DNA from: Anoplopoma fimbria
Taxonomy: Eukaryota > Chordata > Actinopteri > Perciformes > Anoplopomatidae
DNA: 64,000 bases
Reading direction: 5' to 3'
Assembly (NCBI RefSeq): GCF_027596085.1
Contig: NC_072462.1
Span: 17,026,921 to 17,090,920 of the forward strand
A model generated the notes under the pieces. The model was given only the letters and a program-made list of their open reading frames with translations, ran no database searches and had not been told where the DNA came from. Positions 23,314-35,900 of the stretch are shown here, piece by piece; positions within the stretch are counted from its first letter, which is position 1; every line of letters starts with the position of its first letter. Made by a program: the position numbers and the translations under genes.

Positions 23314-24724
23314 TGTAAAGTATAAAAATGAAAAGTCCCCCTGTTGAAATGTTGTGATGCTTAAATTCAATTTTATTCAAACCATACACATGTTCTTTTA
23401 TTTAACGCTGAGCTAAACATCTGTTGTTTTAAAGAGCTGCAGCCCTTAGACACCTCAGGGTCAGTAAATCAATGAGTTATTGATGCTGGACTTGTTGGAC
23501 ATTTTTCTGTAAACAAGCAGAATTTAACCTTTCTGCAAAAGCTTTCAGCTGTTGACATTTTTGGGGGGTTTTCTACATTTTTTTTACCATTAGAATGTGA
23601 AAGGTCATCATATACCAAACAAACAAACAAACACACAAATATCGACAAGTATATAGTCATATAGACCAACCAAGGCATGACACAGCAGCACTGTAAATAT
23701 CCTAAAGCAATGCTTAGTGAAATCATTAAGAGCAGAAAATATTCTGTTTAGGGGAAATGTGTTTGGGTTAAAATAGCAACAGCAAACACACACGCCTAAA
23801 TGTGGTTGTGAGTTTCTACAAATGCAACAGCTTGTAGCATTAAAGGTTTGAAAAACTAGTCAAGCAACATACAAAAACATGAACATATCAAATTAACAAG
23901 CATTGATGCTGCATATATCGTAAGTTGAAGCAAAAGACTGACGATTTGGCAGCTTGCCCTAATAACAGGAAGGATCAAGTTTGCATGTTGGCGTGATGTA
24001 CCTCCCACAGTCCAAATGAATGGCAGCCAGGCGATTAGAGGCAGAGTGTGTCGTATTATGGATGATGACTGTAATGTAATGATTTGAGAGTCTGCACGCA
24101 ACAACCTGCAGTGGGCTTTACAACAGTAGGTTTACGTGTCTATAATAATAAAAGTCACTTGACCTTTACTGTCAGCGACCCAAAGCACACCTAAAGGTCT
24201 GAGGGTGCTACAATAACTGACTTACATTTTACTTCCTAAAACCAAATTTGAACATTCTATATGTTCCATTTTTTTGTATTTGGATGTTTAAATTACCTGT
24301 GAAAGATAAAGTAACGTTTTGTAATCAACAGATATCAAATGACCACAGAAGCTTGACTTTAATTGCAAACCATTATCCTAGCCTGCTTTCACACTAAGTA
24401 AAAACCCTGTCACAAATATACACTGCAGCACTTCAAACACATTACAGCCACTATAACATAAAAGCTCTGAAAGTTCAAAACCAAAAATACCTGTGACCAT
24501 GAAGAGGAAGTACAGTCTACTAAGCCTTGATAGCTTGCTCTGGTTTTCTCTTTATTTAGGTTGATCAAATCAGTCGCTCACATTAGTGCCAGAATAATTA
24601 AAATGCACGAATGCTGATACTGAACCAAAGCTTGATAAGTCTAAAGTGAGCACAAAGTCAACACCCAGAAACAGTGCATGGACCAGAGCTGGCTCACATT
24701 CAATCGCAAACTATACACACACAA

Positions 24725-24990
24725 CTATTAATGTAGGGTTGCCATGACATTTTGTATAGACAGTTATTCACCTCATAGGATGAAGGCTACTGACTTTGGT
24801 GATCCACTGACTTATCACCTTGCGCTAAATAGATAATCTTAGCATGCTAACACTAGGAGGGTGAACATGGTAATCATTTAACCTGCTAAATGTCGGCATG
24901 TTAGCATTGTGATAGTGGGTATGTTGCTATGCTTGCATTAGAAGCTCAAAGCCCCACTGTGCCCCAGTGAAGCCTCACAGAGGGGCTATC
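24725..24990 (-). repeat. degraded fish interspersed repeat (TTAGCA... family), copy 3, inverted
   Basis: The minus strand carries gtggatcaccaaagtcagta, atgtcatggcaaccc and repeated TTAGCATGCTAAGA and GCTAACATG blocks, all of which belong to the family seen at 8283-8620. On the plus strand the gcatgctaaca motif recurs several times. Boundaries are approximate. Confidence 0.5.
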
Positions 24991-25398
24991 ACGGCTGATT
25001 GTTTTGGTGATGTGCAGACATGTGGTCAAGTTCTTTTTTATAGTGTCTGTGGTTGTTGCTTATTGTGGCTATAAAGCTTATAGTCCTGTCGAGTTTTTAT
25101 GAAGGAAAATCAGTCATCGTCATATTTAAAATGTGTTTAAAGTGTTCAATACGGTTGCAAAGGAACAAGTCTTACAGTGGTTTTTTTTAATGGTTGACCT
25201 GCCACCGAGTGAGTGGGCATGAGTTGTTAAGCCCAGAGAGAAACTGCAGGGAGTTTGCCAGGTATAGGCAAATCCATGAGGTCAAAACACACAGATAACA
25301 GAGGCTATGAGACTCACACCCATACAAAACACACATACTGCTGAGAGAGGAAGTAGTCTGTTAATGTAGCTGCCAGAACTGGAGTGTCCACCCCCCCT

Positions 25399-25400
<2 letters not shown>

Positions 25401-25470
<70 letters not shown>
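25401..25470. repeat. CA dinucleotide microsatellite near the fyb1 start
   Basis: About 35 uninterrupted CA units preceded by a C-rich stretch. It lies only about 180 bases upstream of the fyb1 start codon, so length changes could affect promoter spacing. Confidence 0.98.
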
Positions 25471-25474
<4 letters not shown>

Positions 25475-25648
25475 AACACATTTAATGCTTTGTCACACTC
25501 TTTGTCAGACGCTTTACTGCGGCACCTCTCTCTCTCTCTTCGACAGCGACAGAAACTCACACTGACACACTGAACAAATACACTCTGTGCCACTTTTTAC
25601 ACCAACAGTTCAGACGAAGCAGCTTCGGCTTGGCTTGCTGTCCTCAGC

Positions 25649-28600
25649 ATGGTGAGTGCAACTAAACTGTCAACTAACTGTAAAACTATTTAGATACATC
25701 TATTTCTAGATATTAATCTGGAATGCCTCTGGGGAAAAAAAATGCTTTTTGGAAATCTTAATCAATAAAGTAGCCTATTATGAATGGATAATATTGAGTT
25801 TGCAACAACTCCCTCAAGTAGCCATTCATTTTTGTACATTTGAATTTGACGATGCCATTTGTTTGTGCAAGTCTCTGCATGTATGATTAGAGAGGATCTA
25901 TTATATATTTAAATATATATATATGCATTCAACAGAAGTCAATGTAGCAATGTAGTGTTTAAGACCCATCAGATTATTTGAATTTATGTATTTGTTTCAT
26001 TTCTTCATATATATATTTGTGTAAAAATATATATATGAAGATTGGTTTTGAGTCAACTAGATTGAGCAAGAAATACTGTGGCCACCACTTTTCATCACAC
26101 TGGAAATAGAAATTGAGGTTCCTCTTTGCTTTGACATAAGACATCATTCTTTTATCAGCAGGTCATCTGACTTTAAATGTACTTGTGATTATTAACTGTT
26201 CGGACAACAGCATTTGTATTTATATTTGCAATTAAAGGTAAACTAGCTTAACATCTAGCAATCCAGTGGCTGTAGCCTTTGTGGCCAACTTAGCAAAGCT
26301 TTGGTTCACGCTTCTCCACATAACTTTACACACAATAAAAGTGACCCTGCACTAAAACTATGGATTGAATACAGGGTAAATCAATCTAAACCTATGCTTA
26401 CCGAGAATGTACAGTCAGTTGCCAGCTTATTAGTCACATATATCTGTAACTAATGCAGTCTAAAACAACAGCCCTGCAATAAATCCTACCTTTGCTACAC
26501 TATAGTTGAAATTGTTTTATAGAAGATTTATTTTACGGTCATTTTGTTTGATGTTTGTGGTTCGGTTGTGTTGGGTTGGCTAAATCTTTTTCAATTTTCC
26601 AAAGCTGCAACTGCACAAACATTTAGAGAAGCGGTAATGCAACTATCTGGTACAGAACATATTGGGTAATTTTGAGTTTCTGTGGTTGAGAAATGGAGGG
26701 AACTTTCCCAGGATTTCGTATGCAGCCACATCATGTCAGGCTTAGTGTTGACACCCTTCATTATGCCACCACTAGAAGATGTTACTGGCACCCTTAAAGT
26801 GGCATTCCACCCAAAGCCTTTTTTGAGCGCGAAATACAGAAGTTGGCTCGAAAAGTAGTTAGTATTAGTCTAGGTTGGCAGTGGCCTTCAACAGAAAGAG
26901 AGCATCTGTGGCTAGCTGTGCTGCTAGGGAATGAATTTACAAACATAAAACAGTGACAATTTTCCACAGAGGCATGAAAACTTCTAAAACCATTCATCCT
27001 ACATCATTCACTACTCCATTGTCCATTCATACGCCTAGTATGCTATAATATATGATAAAGCTATGACTAAATAAATAGCCCAGATGCAGTGTTTTAAGCC
27101 ATATTTTGGATGATGGATGGATCGGCGATTGGACAGCGGAGAAGAACATTATCTGCAAAGCTGCAAAATGCATTGTTTACCCAACAATATCTGGTTATGG
27201 GACAAAAGTACGATTAACATTTTTCTATGGTTATTTTTTGGCATGTCAAAGTACTTAAAGATTATGAAAAGATTAGCGTTTAATCACCTTTTGCAGTATT
27301 TAACCAATATCATCTTTTCCTACAGCTTCTATGCCATACAAATATCCTTCAAAACATATTATAATCCCCAAAAAATGATCAGTGTATAAACATCATCAGA
27401 AGGGGCAGGTGGAAAACACAAATCTCAAATCTTGATATTCAACTTATTTATAATGATTTAAAGATCACGAGATCGTTCTAGTTACTATAACACATTGTAG
27501 CTTCTTCTCCTTTTTATTACTGGCAACTACATGGTTTGGTGTCAGTGTCAATGTTTTTTCCAACATTCTAGTTGGGCGCTGTGTTAAATATTTTTTTGGG
27601 ATCTGACATTCACTGTGGTTTAACTTCCCATTTTGCTTCGTTCAGTGCATTTATTCTTTCCATTGCACAGTTTCCCTCACTTTCACTGCTCCGCTGTAGG
27701 AATAGCATGCTCTTATCTCCACTTCCTTGTATGGTGCTGACTCCAGTTAAACCTGCCTCATTTTTAAAAGGTGTGGCTGCTACTTGGTCCGTTCATTGTG
27801 GCACTTTGTAAAGCAGCTGCATGACTGAAATTGACCAATACCTGCTATTTTGGGAACGTTCAGTCATTCTGCACACCTCTGGGTGCTCCTAGGACAGACT
27901 TTCAGATTGCAGATGTTTGAATGGCTCATCCCTTCATGCCATAGCCAAATCAACACTATAGACCTCTTTCTATAGACTTCTTCTCGGTGTAATAAACATT
28001 TAACCTGCAGCACACGATAATCCATTAAGTTGCTAAAGTTCATTGAACCTCAAAAAAGTCATATTGTAAATATCCCTCCCCCTACATCCCCACCTACATT
28101 GGAGAATGTTCTAAGTCAACATGAACTGTGGTCTGAAAAAGTAATAATGCTCTTTATATGCCTGTTAATGCAATGGCCAGTTTATCTAGTTTATAGTACT
28201 GTATAATTAACATATTAGAATTTGCTTTGAATTGTTTAAGTTTTATCTGTCTGCTTATGAGAATGTTTTCTTTTTAAATTGCTTTTCATTTATACATTTT
28301 AATATGATGTGAGGTACACATTGTGGTTCTTATCCTCTTAGGCTACATTATCCAAATAATTGCAGTAGTTTACATATCATTGAGAAGAGCTTTTGATTGG
28401 ATAAATGAAGGAAACTCTTTAGGCTAGAAAACAGAACTTTGCATCATGGGGAGCTCTTGATTAATGCAGTGTTGGAGTATTACTTTCCTGTTACCACCAA
28501 AGAGAACAACAAGATAACTGAATAATTAAGGCCAAATTTGGTTAACACCAGCCCTGCGTGGTTCAAACATTTTACAGAGAGATGACAAACAAATGCACAC

Positions 28601-31600
28601 AAAAAAAAACACACACATTCACATACAAATGGCCACTAAGAGTAATTTGTGGTACAGTGTCTTTTTCTTAAGGATGTAAAATCAGAGAAGGAAATGATCT
28701 GATAGGAAATAAGGTATTTTAAGTTGAGCAACTTTCTGTTCCTTTGTGAACTTTCATGTCAGTTTTATTTTATTCCTCTTTTGCAATTTCTATTTAGGAA
28801 CTTTGTTTGCAGAAGAAATTTTATATTCTGGCATGCATGAAACCTACTAATCTTAATTTCATTTCTGGTTTTGTAGTCTGATATTTAACGCTTTCTCTGG
28901 TCCTCTTCCATTCTTTACAGGAAAAGAAAGCGGACGTGAAGGCCATGATGGCTCGCTTCCAATCAGGTGGGGAGAGCATTGATGATCCTTGTTCCACATC
29001 GGCTGGACGCATCAAACAACCCCTGCAGCCCACCCTCTCCTCCGGCCAGGCCATACAGACAAAGAAACCTGTCTTGGAGAGCCTCTCAGGCAGTGCGATA
29101 CATGTCCCTCCTAAACCCAATTTTCTGAAATCTAAAAGCGACTTACAGGCACATGAACCAAACAAAGCTAAAGCCCTGGCTAGCAGGTTTGAGAACATCC
29201 AGGACGACACTAACACGAAACCTTTCGTTGTTAATAAACCCTTGAAGCCACCTTTTTCACAGACTCCTGAGGCTAAAGGCCCTCTACAGAAGCCACCGCT
29301 CAACAAGCATCCTCTGAGCTCCACTCTGTCCGACGCTAAACCTGCCTTTCCCAAGCCGTCTCAAGGATTCAACCCCAAGCCCAGAAGCAGCATTGTAAAA
29401 TTGCGGCAGCAAAATGAAGAGATGGCAGGACCCGGCACAAACACTGCAAACAAACCCTCGCCTCCGCCAAACGTTGCTTTTAAGCCCCCGTCCAACTTCA
29501 AGACTGCTCAGAATAACTTCAACAAGGAGTCAGATAGCGATGGGAAAGCAGATGGAGCCAACAAACTGACCCTCAGTCCTGCTAGCTCTGTCCTTCCTCC
29601 AAAACCTCCAGCCAATAAAAAACCCAGCATCAAAAAACCTCGAAACCTTTCTCCTCAGACTAGCAGCAATATCAGTGATGGAGCTTCAGGCCCAAAGCGT
29701 AACCCCCTCCCCAACAGCTTAGCTTTGGGCCCTCCTCCTGCCAAGCCCAACCGACCCCCCAGAGTAAACCTGGAGGGCTTTAAAAGAGGTGCCGTGGCCT
29801 CTGATAATGGTAAGTAAGGCTTAATTAACAAGAATTAACCACTTTTTGATTTAATAATGACACCATAGATGAAAAAATTATAATGAGGAGATAACCACCG
29901 ATCCAGTGAGTGAATATGTTTCAGTATTTACAAAAATGAAACCAATTGTCACTGTGGTGCAATACATTACAAAGTCATCTTTTGCAATGGGGACTTTTAA
30001 AGTGTAGTCTGAGGCACCATGAAAATAATAAGGGCTAAAAACACTGTGATCACACATCTTTAGGATTAAAGATGTGTGATCACATTTTTAGTGACACTGA
30101 TAAACTATGGCAAGCGTTCTTCTTTTAGTTAATAGTTCCTGCTTTTACTTTAGCAGGCTATAAAGAGCTCTGTAACAGATAGATGTTTGGGGGTTACTTT
30201 ATTGGTATTGTTAGATTGATTCTAGAGAATAGTCACTAAAGTATAAAGTTAAAATCCAAACCATTACTTCATGAATTGGTACAGTCTGGGCCGCGAAATT
30301 GAACACATTTAAACCTAAAAAAAGACCACTTATTTCTGAGAAGAGAGGACAATTTACGACTGGAATGGACTGAAGTTAGATACACTAAATCCTCTTGCAG
30401 TGCTGGTGTCTATATGCAAAAAAAGGACATCAGTTGTGTTTCTGAGAATTTGGGGGTTTTAACAACCTGAAAAGGTTGATTCTGATTCGTACCATCTTTA
30501 AGGCTGATATTCTGATATTTAGTCAATATTTGTAGACTATATTTTACTAATATTTGACTTGACAGTTTATAGTCAAAATATAGTCTAACGTATACATTTT
30601 ATTACTTTTTCAGTATAAATCTCCTTCCTATGTTTGTATGTAACCAGGATGGCAGCATAGTGACTTGACTTAAACAAAGAAGAGTTTTAGAAGAGTAATA
30701 CTGCAGCAGGTAGACATATGTGAACCCTCAGGCAATACTTCAACTTGATCTGGCTGCGTTCACAGCATTTGTTTTTCATTTGGCATGTTTTTTTTCTTTT
30801 TCCCTCTGTTCCCAATCTGAAAAGCAACAAATATAGCAAACAAATTCAACATAATTTGTTTCAAAATCACATTACGGGCACTCTCTTTGAGCTAAAGGCC
30901 CTGCTGTCAGGAGGATTAAATTACTGTTGTTTTCTCAACATAATTTCCTCTCTGTCACAAGCAGCGTTATTTCTGACAGACTTGGAGAACACATTTCAGA
31001 AGTGTGAAAACAACTTGCTTCACAAATTAAAATAGCGTGTTACTGATGTGAGCAATGTGTGGCCTGCTGTTGTTGAGTTTACTATGCTTGTGCATGATAG
31101 CTTTAAAAGTAAAATATTCTTAGCATTTTAAGTTATGTTCATACATCAGCTGAATTTGCATTTTGTCTATTTTGTACAAAATTGCTGCAAGTCTCACAGA
31201 AGCTGCAGTACGGCTGTTCAGAGCTTCAGTCACAGAAACACACTTGGTTCCTCTATTTCCCCTAGACAAGTTCCCTGTCCAGTTTCTCCTTTCTCTTCCC
31301 CCCCTCGCTCTCTGCTATGACAGCTAAGTTTGTTTCACCGCATGAGGAAGTAAGTTCCAGCAAAAAGGGAGAGGCTCTGTTTTTAAACACACCTGACCTG
31401 AATTGATTTCCAGTCAGGGGCGAAGGACGGCTGGTGGGGGAAATGTGTCATTAAATGGGCAAATACTGGACGACATAAGACCAAAAATAACACTTTTCAT
31501 GCCGTTTTTCTCTGTAAAGTTAGTACCTATAGTTGATGATATTTAATATAATTTACTCAAATACTTTACTTAAGTACAATTTCAAATTATTTGCAACCTT

Positions 31601-32900
31601 AACATTTCCATTTTTTGCTACTTTATACTACTCACTTGCATTTCAGTGGAACATATTAAAGTTTTTACTCCACTAGTTACTTTGCAGACTTATAAAATGA
31701 AATGATTTAACAGCATATAAAATAGATAAACTCATCTACAGCTCCACTAGTAAAACACTGCTTGCACAATAATGCATCACTAATCATCTCCAATAACATA
31801 AGATAAAATAACACTGTCATGGGACAATTTCCTCAATGTTTAGTACTTCCACTTTTGAGACTTTTACCTGCGGTGTATTTTCACACAGTAACATATTGTT
31901 TGTTGGGACCTGTCTGACTTGGGGTTTCATTTTGCAATGGCAACTCGGCTAATTAACTCTCTGAGGATTGTTAAATCCATCTATTCATCTACACACTAGC
32001 AGTAAGTTTTCTATTTTGATGGCATGTGTTTTCGTTACAGGTCCTGGCGCCTTTAAGAAACCCATCATCCCAACTCCTCTGGCCTCTCACCCCAGTAACA
32101 ATAGCAACCATGTGACCCCGTCTCAACCCCCTCAGGCTGCAGTTCCTAGTCTGCCCCCACGATACCCTGGAGCCACGTAAGCCTGATTAATGCACACACA
32201 AACACACTTACAAAATATATATATATATATATATATTGTATGTTTTCTAGGTAAAGCTTATCCAGTTAACAAAAGGTAAATCCTGACTATGTTTTTCAGG
32301 ATCCTGCAAGATGAGTGCTATGATGACATTGATGGTTTTAGCAGCTCTCCTCCACCTCTACCACCATCTACAGGTTCAGTAACGGTCACCATCTGAACAA
32401 ACGTGATGTGTCATGATCCCATGTGGCAGGGAATTTATGTTTATAGCACCACAGGAAGACCAGAAACAGACTGCTGAACCTCATGCCATATCTAAGACAC
32501 ACATAAAAATAACTATGTTAGTCAGCATTTCTTGTCAGTGTTTAATTACTGTTACCAACTTTTTACCTACTTTGGGATGGTTCTTTTTATTTATTTGAAA
32601 GGGATATACTGTATCTATATGAGTTTTTTTTGTTGTTTCTATCAATACTAGACAGTCAAGTTTAGTTCTCATTGAGTGACACGTAACACATAAATGTTAC
32701 TTAACACAGTAAAAATAGTCCACTCTGAAGTATGAGTCAGATCATGATGATCGTAGCTATTGCACAAGGATCAAATTCTCTTGAAATAGGAATTAATTTT
32801 TTCTCTCTTTAGGTCACCCAAGTCAGAGGGCAAAGGTGAGACATGCTGATTTTCTAACACATTAATACAGATATGCATACAGTTACACATGCAGATGCAA

Positions 32901-32945
<45 letters not shown>

Positions 32946-35900
32946 TACACACACACACACATACTGCTGAACTGAAGACATTCAGAATCCATGCTGAACT
33001 TCGGGTTGTATGAGCGGTGATGCATTCACTTACTGACGTACAAACTGAAGTGCATTTGAGCTTGGAGAAAAAAGTGATCGGACTGCAAAGTCAGAGACTA
33101 CGAATCTTTGAACTGAACCGAACAATTCAATTTAAATCTGTAAAGTGATTTCTGATTTCAACCTCTTTAGGACACGTCACTAATAAACCTAGTGGTGCAT
33201 TATGTAGCAGCATGTAGTGAAAACATACAGTAAGTAAATAGGCGAGATAAGTACTGTAAATTAGAGTAATTTAAACAAATACGATATATAAGAATGTTAG
33301 TTTCAACTCAGAACAAATGAGGGAGTTGTAAATCAGAGAATGAAATATGTTGTGAAGAATGTGAAATAACTGCAGCATGGCGTTAATTTATGTGTGTCTA
33401 ATTACAAAGACAAGGAATAAGAAAAGCAAGAAAATATGAATATTAGAGCAAATATAGAAATTGTGCATTACATATGTCTATCAGAGTCTGCAGAAGTGTG
33501 ACATACACACGTTATGATGTACGAGAGTAATTCATTTCTATTGCTGATTTTTACTCATGCGTTCTCTAGGCCCAGGAGGAAGATGATGATGATGATGATG
33601 ACGGAGATATGTATGAGCCTCTTGATGAACGATGGTGAGAGAGAGAGAGAGAGACAGTGTCCTCATTAAATCTTTAACTATTCATCCCACGCCTCACTAA
33701 TTCTGTCCGATCTGTAAATCAGATTTAGTATGTGTTTATATGTATCCGTAGCTGGACTCTACAATTACCGTCCATTGTCAACTTTTTCTCGATCTCAAAA
33801 GGGAAGTGGTTGAACAACAAGAAGAAAAGAAGAAGGAGAAAGACGAGAAGGAGGAGAAAAAACGACTGGAGGCTGAGAAGAAAGAGCAGAAGGAGCGTGA
33901 GAAGAAGGAACAAGATGCCAGGAAGAAATTCAAGGTGAGTAAACAACACTGAAACTGGATATGTAGCTGGACTCAGCAGGGGGTTGGCTTAGCTCAGCAT
34001 AAAAAAAGTGACAAATATCTTATTCTGTTAAGAGCATCCATCCATCCATTTTCCGTAACCTGCTTATCCAGTTAAGGGTCGCAGGGGTGCTGGAGCCTAT
34101 CTCAGCTGTCAATGGGCGAAGGCAGGGTTCACCCTGGACAGGTCTCCAGTCTGTCGCAGGGCTGACATATAGAGACAGACAACCATTCACACTCACATCC
34201 ACACCTACGGGCAATTTAGAGTCTTCAATGCACCTAAGCTGCATGTCTTTGGACTGTGGGAGGAAGCCGGAGAACCCGGAGAGAACCCACGCTGACACGG
34301 GGAGAACATGCAAACTCCACACAGAAGGTTGTCCAGCCCGGGAATTGAACCCAGGCCCCTCTTGCTGTGAGGCGACAGTGCTAACCACTACACCACTGTG
34401 CAGCCTTGTTAAGAGCATCTCATAAATAAATGTAACAGCCTATTATTTTTGTTGCTTTTTTCTTGTCTGCGCGTTTGTCTTTATGTTTGTGAATGGCTGT
34501 GTGTGTTAGTTGGTTGGCCCTCTGGAGGTCATCCACCAAGGGAAGGCTCGTGTGGATTGCCGAAGCAGTAAGAACGACCTTGCTCTGAAGCTGGGAGACT
34601 CTCTTGACATCATACGTGTCCAGGGCAACCCAGAGGGACGGTGGTTGGGACGGACGCAGGATGGATCCAGTAAGTTTGCATGTTTATCCCTCACTTGTCT
34701 CATTTTCTTCACTTATCTTTGCCACAACATCCTTCCAGTCCAATCTGTAAATACAGGATAAGACTCTCAATTACATCTCTTGACCTTATTATCTTTTTCT
34801 TTTCTACGAATTCTCATTAACATTGAAAAGTCAATATTTGAGCTTCACACATGCAATTAATCATACCCTAATTTGGTAAAATTAATCTAACCAATATTTC
34901 ACTCTGCTCTTTGTTTCCTACAGTTGGTTACGTAAAGACCACTACAGTAGAAATCGACTTTAACACCCTGAAGAATCGTCAAGCTCAGCAGGCGTACGAA
35001 CCCGAGGTATACGATGACATCGACGTGGTCTCTACTGATAAAAGGTACTGAATTATATAGTCTAGCTCTACATCCGTTAGTTGCACAGACAAAGTTCCCC
35101 TTTTGTTAGAATGGAGACAAGTGAAATGAGAGGAGCCTCTGCCTTTAGAAGTGTTTTTTTTCTCATTTTAAACTGCCAATAAGAAAACTTCCCTTTGCTT
35201 TTAGAGTTTAACTCTTCATGTTTACCACATGTTCTCAAATCTATAGTGAGAAATGAAAGTTTACTAATTTCTTGAAATAATTCTCTCTCTACAGTGGGAT
35301 GAAAGGACCAGGAGGTATGCTTAAAACCTTGCAACAATATAATTAATTCCATTATATCCAGTTACAGTTAATGTTGAGGTTGTTTAACTGAGTAAAAACA
35401 TGTCACCAATCATGTAATGTATTTGCTGTCGTCCTGTAGTTGTCCTGCCGCCGCTACCAGGAGACGACGGAGAAATATATGATGATATTCTTGATTCAAA
35501 CCTGGAAATCAGGTGAGAATTGATTTGTCTATTCACAAGAAATTGGTGAATGGTGATTGAGCATTTCAGTATAATATGCTTTAGATGGATACACAGGAAA
35601 GATTGTAAACAGGGAAAGAAATGCAGGTCTTTTCATGCTTGGTTGGCTCTCTAGTCCCCTGGACTCCAGGTCTTCTTCTACGAAGCCTCGTAGCTTCCTG
35701 CGGATGTTTGAGCGGAGCAGACGTCCCAGCAACCCTAAAGTGTAAAATACACTCAGTAGTAAGACTGATCAAAGACCTACTGTCAACTGTGATTAATCCC
35801 TAATCTTTCAGCCGCCATTCCCCTTTCAAAGGCTAAACAGTTCCCTCTCAGATGAAGTCGCTTTTAAATGTTGATTTTTTTCCCAGATCGGATCAACCAC

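Larger units (their letters stand above)
22879..25500. other. spacer between the CCDC80-like gene and fyb1
   Basis: About 2.6 kb with the short 3' UTR at its left end. It holds two long CA microsatellites and one inverted copy of the TTAGCA-family repeat. No open frame here resembles a protein; the long minus-strand frames near 23.2 and 25.4 kb are translations of CA repeats. Confidence 0.6.

Noticed and set aside
25282..25593. Open frame of 103 codons on the minus strand with long VCVCVC run
   Set aside because: It is the translation of the CA microsatellite at 25401-25470; no domain, start context or splice partner.
34330..34406. tRNA-like sequence with A and B boxes
   Set aside because: This is the tRNA-derived head of the SINE. 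It is followed by the SINE body and lacks a full cloverleaf. The same applies to the head at 20940-21015.
34020..34425. Open frames of 112-132 codons on both strands
   Set aside because: They lie wholly inside the V-SINE. The pieces of protein-like text are chance translation of the conserved SINE core.
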